From Diadema setosum (Eukaryota > Echinodermata > Echinoidea > Diadematoida > Diadematidae), in contig CM067069.1 of NCBI GenBank assembly GCA_033980235.1, positions 34,814,992 to 34,878,991 on the forward strand: a DNA stretch of 64,000 nt, written 5' to 3'. Each line of letters begins with the position of its first letter. Positions within the stretch are counted from its first letter, which is position 1. The translations under genes and the position numbers were made by a program. Shown piece after piece: positions 46,774 through 59,200 of this stretch. Below the pieces are notes generated by a model. That model was given only the letters and a program-made list of their open reading frames with translations. It was not told where the DNA came from and searched no databases.

Positions 46774-49700
46774 GTAAGAATCTTCCTGGTCTGACTACCT
46801 CTGGCAAGAAACAAAAACAACTTAATAAACAAACATCCTGAAAATATTGAACAGTAATTCTAATCTGAGACAAAATTCAATTCATTGAGAAAGCGTATAA
46901 AAAGAGCCAAACTTGTACTTTGAATTCAATCGCACGTTCTTTGCTCTGTTGAATCCAAGCCACTTAATTTCAAATAACTTCGTGGTAATAGTTCGCTTTA
47001 ATCTTTTTTGATGAATGCAATGATAAAATGTCGGAAACTTATTAATGTACAAAACGAATTGATGAAGGGTTGCTTAATTGAGTTTAAAGACGACATGGAG
47101 CGACAAAGCTGATGTATAAAGAAAGAAAGAGGTTATAAATTTAAATATTCATTATTTGATATCATATATATTGACACAACCACGCGGAATGACATAATTA
47201 CATCATTCAAAAAGTACAATTTTTTTCAAAACATTTTCCAGCTTTGCATGTTTTGAGCTGATTTGGCGCTTTTATCTCACCAGATTTAGTTTAGTTCCCG
47301 AGTAAGAAGTTCTTTCAAACCTGGGAACCATCTTATTTGCTGACGTCACAGAAGGGTTTCCTAATTTGCTCCTTTGTTGGCATACATTGGAGCATGAAAA
47401 GCGATGTCGATCTACTTTTCCCCATTGATCTCTCGTAATTCTCGAGAAGAAGCTTTAGTGCCATGATCGACACTGACACCCGGAGAGCGAGCGAACAAGA
47501 ACTAAGACTTACGCGTCCTATTTAGGACGCTTTTTAAAAAAACTATCTGCAGTGATGTTATCAGGGTTACAGGTGTAATGGGAAGACTGTGTCCTTTCAC
47601 TTTTCGTTTTTTTTTTTTTTTTTTGGGGGGGGGGTTACATTTTTATCTCTCTTCCCCAATCTCTCTTTATTCTCGTCATTTCCTTCTTCCACCTTCTTCG
47701 TTAACATCTCATTTCCTGCTCCCTGAAATTCTTCTTCATTTTCTTCCAATCATCTCCTCATCTCTTTATTTTACTGTTTATCCTGATTCCGCCAAGTCAT
47801 AAATTGCTGTGAAAAATGAATGTCTACTTCTAAGGCAATCTGTATGAAATATTTTCCTTTTTTCGTTCTGTTTTCGTAAGGGGAATCGTATTTCTCTACA
47901 GAAACTTGATATCTCATATCCACTCATGAAATTCACCGACAAGGGCATGACGACGTCTGACGGGCCATTAAAAATTTACAGTAAAAATGTACAAAAAAAT
48001 ATACAATTCGGACATGTTTCGACCATTTATGTATGTCGAAACCCTATTGCAATCGTTTGATAGGCTGTATAAGGAGATATTGGATTTTTTTTTCTTTGAA
48101 TTTCATTTTTTTTTTTGTGCAAAAACTGAACTAGGGTTAACTTGTGTCACTCCTTTACATTCTATGCATTTGTCATTGTCTGTATGTTATACATGCATGT
48201 ACTGCAATTGTACAGCCAAAAGTGATGATTATAATAATAATAATAATAATAATAACAAAAGAAAAAACACAAAATCAAGCAGAAATGAACTTTATCAAGA
48301 AGTATAAGCAGTTTTGGGGTGAAATAAGACGATTATTGTCGCATCAAGATGACTCCCATGTTGTACAGTATATCAAATCCAAATTCAAATTCAAATTCAA
48401 ATATCAAATACCAATATCAATATCAAACGACACACCTCTGCCGCTCTGCAAAGTTTTGGACGTCAGGAATGATGATCACTGAAAATGTCTAAATGTGGAT
48501 CACTTTTTGGATACCTGTTGAGTAAACACTGTCAGGTCGTGTCAATACCTTCATGCTAGAGGTGGAATGCTAAGTAAGCAAAGCTGGCTTCAAAATTCGC
48601 TTTGTGTGACGGCGACAAAAGATTCATACATAATAAGCGCTTAATTGTATAACTTTTATCGGGACAATTAGATTCAGAAAAAAAGTGATAACGAATTATG
48701 TTTTTGTCATTTGACTCCTTTCAAAGTCACCTTGACATGAAATATACCTGTCTGTGCCGATAGGAAAGGGACAAATAGAGTGATATAGATAGTGAATAGG
48801 CTTACTTTGGTGGTTTGTCGCTCCGTTTTAAAAAGATAAGATAGTCCTGATAGTTTTGTTCGTTGATGAAAAAGCATTTTGGCAACATTACTGAAAAGTT
48901 TGTCCCCAACTTTTACGCTGTCAGTATTCTTCATTTCTATGAATGTTACACTCTAAAAACACAAATGTTGAATTAGCATCTAAAAGGGCCGAGGAGTGAC
49001 AACATTTCCAAAGTGTTGGTTTTCCTGCTAGATTCAACATTTAAAATGTTATCTTAAAAGTTGGATGCAACACTTTAAAAATACTGTCACTCCTCGGCCC
49101 TTTTAAATGTTGATTCAACATTTGCGTTTTTAGAGTGTTATATTGCGGACTGCAAAATATGCGCAAAGTTTGCTGTCTTATGAATATACAATTTGACATA
49201 TTGATGCAAGAGCACTCATTTGTGTGTGCATTTGCTTATGGGCCTATGAGAATTACTTACACAGCTCATGACCATGGACAGATGTACATTTTCATCATCT
49301 TCATTATTTTCTTTCTCTCGATGCACCTTCCCTTACTGTTTGACTACGATAACTTCCATTCTGTATCTTTCCCCTTTCCCTTCCTCATTGTTGCACTCGT
49401 CCTGGAAGGGGTATCAAATGAAAGAAACATGCAATCGCTTTAAAAGAAAAAACAAACTCTTAGTGGAATCAAAAGATTAGTTGATTGGGTAAAGGCCAGG
49501 CCACGATAAAAAAAAAAAAAGACGTTGATCACGCGATACGCACGTGGATTTTTTTTTCTTTAAATACGAATGTTTGTAACACGCTCATCGTAACTAGAGC
49601 GCCAGAAAAGGGAGGTACCGTGAAAGAAGCACATAAATTACAGATGGGAATTTTTCTAACGTGAACAAAGGTGTTAGCAATTGACTTCATTGCTGAATCC

Positions 49701-52700
49701 TGATATTGCTTGTAAACAAAACTATTTCTAGTAGCAAAGCACAATTCATCCTTAAACGTTTAAACTATAGCATTTTTTTAAAGCTATCCATTTCAAATGC
49801 TTCCTTATTCAAAGAAAAAGAAGAAATCGGGTTCAAAATATGAAATCAATTTTTGTCAATCTTTTCCTCTGAAAAAGAAATGGAAACTTTGGTAGTATAT
49901 GACGAAATTCTGATCAGTATACTATCACCTCTTATCTTGCACAGTTCAGTCTGAAAAAGCTGAAGTCACATAAGTTGAAATTCGCCTAAGTCGAAACTTT
50001 TTTCTTGAGCCAGACTACACATTTCCTAAGTTGAATTTTGCATCTTTGGTTTGTCCCAACAAATGCGACGTACGCAGAGTTACCTGTGGATTGTTTTTGT
50101 AAAGGACATATTTGCCACACACACCCAATACTAACGAGGCATCAATACAGTCAACATAATCATGTGTGTGTCTGTGTTTGTGTGTGTAAAGGGAAATGAG
50201 ATACGTGCTATGGTTGCTATGGACAAAAGACATAGCTGACAGAAATTACATTGGTTGAACAATGTACAAGCAAGGAAATGGGGCACCATGGCGTTAATGT
50301 CATTGTCTTGTTTTCTTACTTTTGAAAACACGCGGCGAGTATTAATGAGTCACAAATTTGATAACTGAGGACCATTCGTTTGCGAGCAAACGAAAACTTT
50401 CAACTGTCTTCATGTTGATGGACAATAATGAGCAATGTTGAGTAGACAAAGAAAGTTTGGCAGAGTGCGGAACCGTAATGAAGTAGCGTAACAAAAACAA
50501 CAACGAAAAAACACACGTGTACCCCCCCCCCCCCCATGAAAATGGCTCGTTCTGTTCTTTCGTTTTATAAATGTATCGCAACGGACCTCCATGAACAGTT
50601 AATTGGCATACCCTCAGGTTTGCAAGAACTTCCTTGTGTTTTATCGCTGTGAAGTTCCTTACTACTCTTATCACATCGATGGCTGAGATAAGAATGTTTC
50701 TTGCGGATCGTAATACCATAGTCACGTGATCGACTTATTCCATTCACTAGCTGCTAGTCTCGGAGACGTCTTCGCGACATTGCAGAGACCCATGGCCACC
50801 TACCGGCGACGATATGGAGACGTCGCGGATACGTCTCCGCGACTGAGAAGACGTTACGGAGACGTCCCGCGACTTCATAGTCAATAAGTTGTCATCTTGT
50901 TTAGAAACGTCTCGGAAATCGCCCTGGAGTCGAATTCTCGGTCAGAGCGCAGGCCCTTTATAGATCATTTGAATGTAAAGCAAGCGATGAATCATAGCAT
51001 TGATTTTGTTTTGTAACTTAAACAACAACAAACACGAAACCAAACAGTCAAAGTTCCTGTGATCTCATTGTGTGTAAAGATGCTGCTCTATCTGTTTCAC
51101 AAGAAGAGGTTAGAATTGACATTTATTTGTTCATTTTTATGTCTTGCTTTATTTTCCTTAGGGAAAATGTTACCTATTAAAATCATTGTCGATCCTCACC
51201 AGGCAGTGACGATCGGGTTATGTACGGGAGTGTGCGAGAGCGAGCGTATGTGCGTGTGCGTGTGCCTGTGTGTGCGTTTGTGTCTTTGAATAACAATTTA
51301 TGTGACACAATACCCAGGGGCGAGGGGGTGCCCTTGTCACACGTCATTACGAGAATTCAAGGCTAAATGTCAACGCACTTTTCAAGAGCAACCAGGTAGG
51401 CCTAGGACACATGAATCTGTTTTTGTTGAACGCAGTCACTGCAGTAGAACCGTCACACCTGAAACCATTGAGCGACACCTGCGTGTTCCCATTGCTTAGT
51501 TACCGCGCGTTATGGTTGTAACGGTAGAGCGGGGCCCAACACCCCATGAAGTTGTCAAGACCAAACAATGTTTTCGTCCATCAAGGTTTTCTCTTGTGTG
51601 ATAGAATCGGGAATGGTCTATAGTTGATCCAAGACGTAAAATTCCCAGTCACCCCGTGTTTTTTTTTTCGTTGATTTTGTCTATTTGAAGGTCGCATCTT
51701 CTGATCACGTGACCACCAAATGTCATTGATTTCATGTGTTTACTTGTTATTCCATCGTCTGAAATTTTGACATTGAGTGATTACATTGTGTAGGTTAATG
51801 CTCGCCAAAATAATCTCCCGGTTCTCCGACACAAACTGATGCTCTACTTTCTGTAGCATTATGTTATTTTATCTCTTTTCTGATCAGTGTTAGTGAGTCA
51901 AAATCATCAGTTTTGTAAGACAGGACCACATTATTATTCCTAATCACACACACATTAATGCAATGTATCTATGTGATTAGCAAGCCTTTCAAGATGACGA
52001 GAAACAGAGAGACACTAGTCTTATTACACCAAGATCACTACCACTGTTTAGGAATGAACTGACGCCCTATTAATCTGTTGAGGATGATCTGATTTTGCTA
52101 CAACGCGCATTTCCCATAGACACCTGCCCGAGTATACTCGGGACTCGTCCTCAACGGGTTAAGGTCAGGTAGAATGTTAAATGTTTGTGATTACGTCACA
52201 TACACAGTAAAAGTAAAATGCTATACGTAGGCAATCTTGCAGTCAGTTAGAAACCAAGATCAATACACCCAAAGGAGGCCATAGTGGATGAGTAGTTGAC
52301 ATTATTGTTTGCTATCTGTCTCCTCGTTTTCCTGGGACATAATCCTTTATTTCTCATCCTTCATTCAAATTAACCTTTTATTTCTTGGATGAAGTTTTCT
52401 CTCGTAAATCAATCTCATCCCTCAAGCAAATGTGTGCTCGAATGGAGAAAGCGCTTTGAAACTCAAGCGTATCTCAGATTTCAGTTAAGAGAACTACCCC
52501 GGAAAAACTACTAGCTTTCAGTGGAATTTTGCCACTTTTTTACATCAATCTTCCGAGCCAACGACAAATAACCAACAAGTAAATATCTTTATGTGACTTT
52601 ATGATGTTATTGAATCTTTTCTGTTTTCACCTATTCAGAGCTTTCAGACAAGTGTAGGACCTCCAACACGGTGCGGGGATGGTCTCTCTTTGTGGACTCC

Positions 52701-55700
52701 ACGAACCCATCAACGAGTGGCGATGCCGAGATCCAGTTCAACCTCCAGACGGACCGTTCCATCGAGAGTACAACGGTGAGATCGCAGCGACCTTTACAAC
52801 CCAACGAGTGGATGCACGTGGCTGTGACTTATAATGGCTGGAAAATGAAGATGTACCTTGATGGAGCCATGATGGGCGCGGCTGTCGGACAGAGGGGTGC
52901 GGTCTTCAGCCTGGTGTCCCAGAGGTGCAAGGAGTTCACCCTTGGAGGAAGTCTCATCACCCACGCTCCGTTTCGTGGCGCCGTCGGTCGCCTGCGTGTG
53001 TACGGAGTGGCACTGTCGCACGAGCAGATCGCATCATCTGCCGTCACTATGGCAACGAGTATGCTGGATGATATCGTCCTGTCTGAAGACTTCCACGGAG
53101 AACTCTTGACTGAGTGGAGTCCAAGAGAGATGAATGAACCACGTATAGTGACAATGGATCTACGAAGGCCTCCCACGCATCCGCAGATTCTGGCTCCCAG
53201 ATGCGGAATGACGGTCTGCGATCATCCCGAGGTGGCGCGCAGCTTTATCGGCAACTGGGAATTACGACAGGAGAAAATTATCCGATACCGCCCGATCGTG
53301 CTGGCGAAAGATGACGGATCAAATCCGACCATAACTTCGAATGATCTTCGGAGGCAACATAGCATTCTGTCGGCTGCGTATCGCCCGCATAACATCACGT
53401 GGCAGAGTGTCGAGACCCTTCTCGTCAGAAACTCGTCCCTTCGGCGTAGGCTCGTGTTGTCGGGGAGGAAAAAGTGGATCGGGAATGGTGAATGCGATGA
53501 GGGATTCAACCACACGGCTACAGGGTGAGTATACTGTGCGCTTTCCCAACGAAGAGGATCTAGGTTGCTTTGAATGTAACATACCCTGACTCAGCCTATG
53601 TCAACTGAGACAAGGTAAACTATTTTGATAAAGAATCTCACGCTTGCAGGTCAATTGCAAATTTTGTACAAACTAGAAATTTCGGAATGGAAAGGAAATG
53701 GGAATGGGAATGATAGTTATACCAAATAAAAATTAATGGACTACACGTACGCACAAACTATGTATACCTGAAGCTTAAGTCTCAATCCAGCAATAGCTCT
53801 TGTATCCTTCGATTCATCTCTATCTGTCTTTTCTTGGTTCTTAGATTTGACGGCGGGGATTGTGACTGGGTGCGCAGTGAATGCGCACAGTCGCTGATAT
53901 CGGACGGTGTGTGTCAACCAGAATGCAATAAGTACTACCATGACTGGGACGGCGGTGATTGCTGTGACCCGGATGTCACTGATCCCCTAGAGAACTGCTT
54001 CGATCCATACTCCTCGATCCGGTGAGAGCACGAATCATTTAATTTATTGGTCCTCTAGCATCAAGGATATCAAATTGGATGGAGACCAATGAGAACAGTG
54101 CAGACAGAATCACATATTTGTATTGTTTAGTTACACAAAAAAAAAGAGAAGAAAAACGAAGCTCCCATTTTTTGTCATGCGACAAAACTCTGACCTTACA
54201 TGCAATACTGCAATATCGGCAAAAAAAAAAATTAAAAAGAAATCAGTGAAACGATTCATTAGTGAACAGTATTAAAGAAATTCTAGTTATCATCAAATGC
54301 GTTAGAATTAGGCCTATCCGTTGCTATCTTTAGCATGAGCGTCCAACAAATCTAAAATAATTATATTCCAAGAGAGGACAAAGTAGGCCTACTTAAACAG
54401 AGCAAAGTAGAGCAATATTATTTCCTGCAAGAGGATCATTCCGAAAAGGAGAATACAGTGTTCATTGATCAACACACATCATCAAAGTTCTTTCTATTTA
54501 TAACTTACCAAGAACTGTGCACCGATGATACATGCGTACTCTAAGCCTTTTACACGTACCCTTTAGTGTAGTAAAATATGGCGATGCGTCTGTTGAATTG
54601 ACTTTCGAATTACATAAGATATGGCGGATAAGTACAAAATGTGTTCATCTTCATTCGAGCACGGGAGGTTTCAAGGCATTAGGTACTTGAGTGATATCTT
54701 CAAAATGATCGTGATAGAATATATCCTGGACCAGAAGGTCAACACAAGTTGTTGTGCAAGATGAAATCTTGACCGATTTCCTTCCTTTCCAAGGGCGTAT
54801 ATGACATCAGGGGAGCTGAAGCACGCCATCAACGTCAGCGGCAGTGATGCTCTTGCCATTTTCTTTGTGGACATTGTTGAAAAAGACGTTGAGGGGTTTT
54901 CCACCTTGCCGTGGAATGTCAATGCTCTCAGAACTCAAGGTAATACTCCGCTGATATCCTTTCATGTAACTTCATGAAGACTGTGTAAAAATAATAGCAA
55001 TAGATATTATGTAACCCTTTTCCGATACCTACTACAAAACTATCGAAATGTGATCGGCGTACAAGATAAGAGAAATGTTTACGATTGTACGCCTAATAAA
55101 TTTGATGGATATACATGTACTCAATACAATATCGATACAATACCTAATTGATAAGCTGAAAATGCATGGTGTCAGAAAACTGATCTTAGCAACCATATAC
55201 TTGTTGAGTACGAAAATTGCAGTAGGCATAACTTTGAGTGTGTATGACCTATACGCAAGGTAGCGAAAGAAAGAAATACATGACGAGCCGAATACATACT
55301 AGTTGATATATTTATCTTTACGTCCAAACCCCGTTTTACGTTCTGTCATGGCACAGATATTAGTGGCTATTCAATGTATGACAAACAAATGTGTGAATTG
55401 CTTCAACCAATTTAACCCTTCACGTAGGTGGCGTCGTGCTGAAAGGTGGGTCGCATCTCTCTGATAACTCACTCATCCACGAGACCGGTCACGTGCTCGG
55501 ATTGCTGCACGTCCATCACGGCATCGAGTCGATGTCCTGCGACGACCCTTGCCGCGAGTTGGTGCCCTCCTTGGAAACGGGCGACTTGGTGGCCGACACT
55601 AACCCTACCCCTCTCAACATGCACTGTCGAGACCCTTGTCCGGCTGAGAGTGACATGGCCTCTTGTGATGGAAGGCCAACCATATACACCAACACGCCCT

Positions 55701-56183
55701 ACAGAAATTATATGGGTTATTCCAGTAAGATTGGATGCTTTTTATCTTGTGCTTTTATACTACACGTATTAGAATCACAGACATCATAAAGCTTTACCGA
55801 AGTGCAGGCATATAATTCATACTTTATGAGGACAAACAACGATAAGTGGCCAGAAAAGATGATGACGCGACTGATTACAATCATAACGACATTCACCACT
55901 CAAAAGTCGAAGTCTACCAAACTCATCCTTCGTAATCAAATTTTTTCATAGGGTTATTTCACTTATAATAATCCGAAATCTTAGCATTCGATTCCAAACA
56001 ATTACAATATTAAATGTAGGTATGCCTTTTCATCAACATTCACCCATTCGCTAAAAAAGAAGATTCTTTTATTTTTAATTTAAATTCTGTAGTATTGACG
56101 TAAAAAAGAGATACATGTATCACTTGAAATAAGGGACACTTCTCGCTTAAAAGTATCTACAGTACACTGGATCTTTACTCACT

Positions 56184-56244
<61 letters not shown>

Positions 56245-59200
56245 GCATGGTTGATTTTTGTGTTCAGATGCAGGATGTACGGATCACTTCACCCCACAGC
56301 AAGGAGCGAGGATGCACTGTTACATTAACCTGATGTACTCCTCGTGGGCCCCGTCCCCTTCCCCAAGCACCATCCCCCTTCCCCCACGAGTCATGTCAGA
56401 GGACCCCGAGGGTGGGGTGACGATTGCCTGGATCCCACCCCTGAGTGGACACGCCCAGCAGCAGCAGCAGCAGCAGCAGCACGAAGAAGGAGAAGCGCCC
56501 TCTGCGCATTGCTTGGATTGCACGCTTGACGACGCCTTCGCGCAGTACGCGCGCAGAGCGACGACCAATCAGAACGAGCGTACGGCTTATGTGGACCCTT
56601 CTGAGGCTACAGGTATAGGTTGTTCAAATTTTCCAGGTAGAAAAGGGTACCATATTTTATTTCCTTACAATTTAATTGTGGAGTTATTTTGGACTTGCTG
56701 ACTTTCGACAATATTGGCATTTGATTGGGAAACATGTTTTTTTTTTCCTCCATAGAATGTCTTTAACATTATTCCAAAGAGTTTTCAGTAATTTCATGAG
56801 TTTAGTACGCAGATTAAGAGTTGTAACAACTAAAACAAAACGGCACTGCTGATGTGAACCCGTCTTCTCACCAGATGAAAAATGAGTATTTGAAGCAAAC
56901 ACTTTTTAAAGAGTCGCAATGATTTGACTTTATTAGACGTATATGTTCTGGATTAAAAGAGAAATTCTAGCGACATCACCATTACTGATTATTATGGCGA
57001 CGTGTATTCCGATGTAATGCATATAATACGTACTATCTGACAGGACCTCCCAACGCCGGGAAATGTGAACTCGACAGCCAAGCCTGGCTGGCTGCAACTC
57101 GTAGTAGCCGCGACTGCTCACTATGCTATCTCGATCTCGAGTTCGACCACCTTGTAGTTCCAGCAAGACTGTCAATCTGGTTTAACTACGTGGATCAACC
57201 CATTGATACAGTTAGTGACGTCATACTGACTTATGAAGGTTGGTCTTCTTTCATATCTTAAGTATTCGTTTCATGGTTTATAGAAAACTATATAATCATA
57301 ATTATAGTAGCGATCTAGTTTTCATAAAATTGCATCAGACGATACACATGCAAAATATACATGCATATTTACAGTTTATTTGTATCACTTGAGGAACAAG
57401 AAGATTGTTGTGAAAGATCATTAACAAAATGTGGAAAATGATCATTTTTCAGATCAAGTCTTGCAGCTTTCAGTATTTTTCATCACTTTATTTGTGCTTT
57501 AAATAGAAATTGATTTTTCGATTTAATATACAAAAAGTATGTTTTGTATTAGCTGATAAGGTTTTACACAGCAACAAGCAATCTGATGTATAAACTGCAA
57601 CTGCTTGTGTTACGTACGGAGTATGGTATAAAATCAGAGGTTTGATACTCCCGACGTATTATGAAACCTCTTTGGGTGAATTACACAATTTGCAGCTACA
57701 TTGGTCCAGGGGGAAATAATTTCAGATAGTGATATCTCTTTTTTCCTCATCACCAAAGATCAAACTACAGAGTCGCTTGGATCAATATCAGCCGACTGCG
57801 ACACGCCGTACACAACCCGTCTCTTCGCAACCAAGCGTCTCCTGCGCCTGCGCATTCTCATCCATCGGTCTTGGACGAGTGTCGACGCCGTGCAAATTAT
57901 TTCGGCGCGGAACTCGTCGGTCTGTCAGTCTTGTGCGCATGCGCGTTACAGCATCACACGTGATCCACCTTTCGAGGAAAACGGCGAGTCATCTCTTCGC
58001 AGAGTTGAGGCCACGTGGTTTCATGATCGGTATGTAATGTTACGAGAAGTTTTCAATTGGCATTATGACGTCAGAATTAATGGAGGCATTTTTACTTCTT
58101 TCCATTCTAAATGACAGCCATAACTCCACTTAACACTTTTTATTACATATTAAGACGAAATAGTTGAGCAAAGGGGGTAAATTCGGCTTGACGTCGAAAT
58201 TCAAGCGCAAACGCTTTCACTGTATTGGGACCATACCATTTTTGTTGAAACTCATCGTCATTACAACAAAATAATCACAAAGATCTGCAAGCGATGCTTA
58301 GCAGTGATGCTAAACGATAAGACTTCCCACATGCGACTAGAAAGCAGATTTAGAAATTGATATGAAAACAGACAAATTCGAGAGGTGAAGACTGCGAGAA
58401 TAGCTTCACTTTCCATTATGTGAATTCATACTGTCAGAGTAAAAATGGGGGGGAAAATGCATATTACAGACATCTCAGATAAAATGCAGTATATTCCCAA
58501 TTGATTATCACAATAGTCGTATGGAATGAGATGATTCGTTGCCTGGTTGTTTGATCGCAGGCTTTTATGATTTCTGAGTTTACGGCCAAGAATAGACGAT
58601 GTAGTAAAGTATGGGGCGCCAAGTGTCGCATGGCCCATTTCGTTACGAAATCAGTCATTTCGCTACGCAAATGATCAGTTCGTCGACACTTGGCTCCCCA
58701 TAGTAAAGAACTACCGCAAGATGATGACTTGGTACAACACTGGCAATTTGACTGGTTCGCCCTTTATCCTGACGTTGAAAACATGCTAGTTAAAGAGTTA
58801 AGAGTTTGTGGACTGGTTTGGCTAGCTTGTGACGTAATAAACAGACCCATAAACTACCACTTACTAAGCTAAGTAAGACATGCTCCAATAATAAACTTAA
58901 GCGGTTGATGACTATCGAGTTTACAACATGGATATAGTTAGCAGTCTGTTATGATTTAAGGGTTGATTATTATATACAGATATAGTTCCTTGTTTCGAAT
59001 TGTTCTCTTCCAGAAACGTGAGTAGCATCTAGAATTAAACGCATTTGTCTTCCCTTTCTTTGGTCACTCCATCCTCGTTTTCCACCCCTTCAGATCGGCA
59101 AGAGATGGCATCCAATACTCATATCGCGTCCAGCAAATCACGGGCGATTCATTCGGTCCACTGTCTCCTCCTCTCCATCACACTCTTGGCGACATGTTTT

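Larger units (their letters stand above)
46774..52638 (+). other. Pappalysin intron 1 (5.9 kb)
   Basis: The intron is bounded by GTAAGAA and CTATTCAG. It contains a T/G homopolymer tract (about 47607-47633), an AAT microsatellite (48233-48256) and a CAAATT-type simple repeat (48365-48420). It also contains a 189-bp TTA-flanked MITE (48949-49137), a GAGACGTC motif cluster (50762-50915) and mini-element copy 2 (52069-52162). No additional exon could be supported. Confidence 0.8.

Noticed and set aside
47500..47540. Terminator-like hairpin (GCGTCCTATTTAGGACGC followed by T)
   Set aside because: Bacterial-type terminators have no role in this eukaryotic intron; a short chance hairpin.
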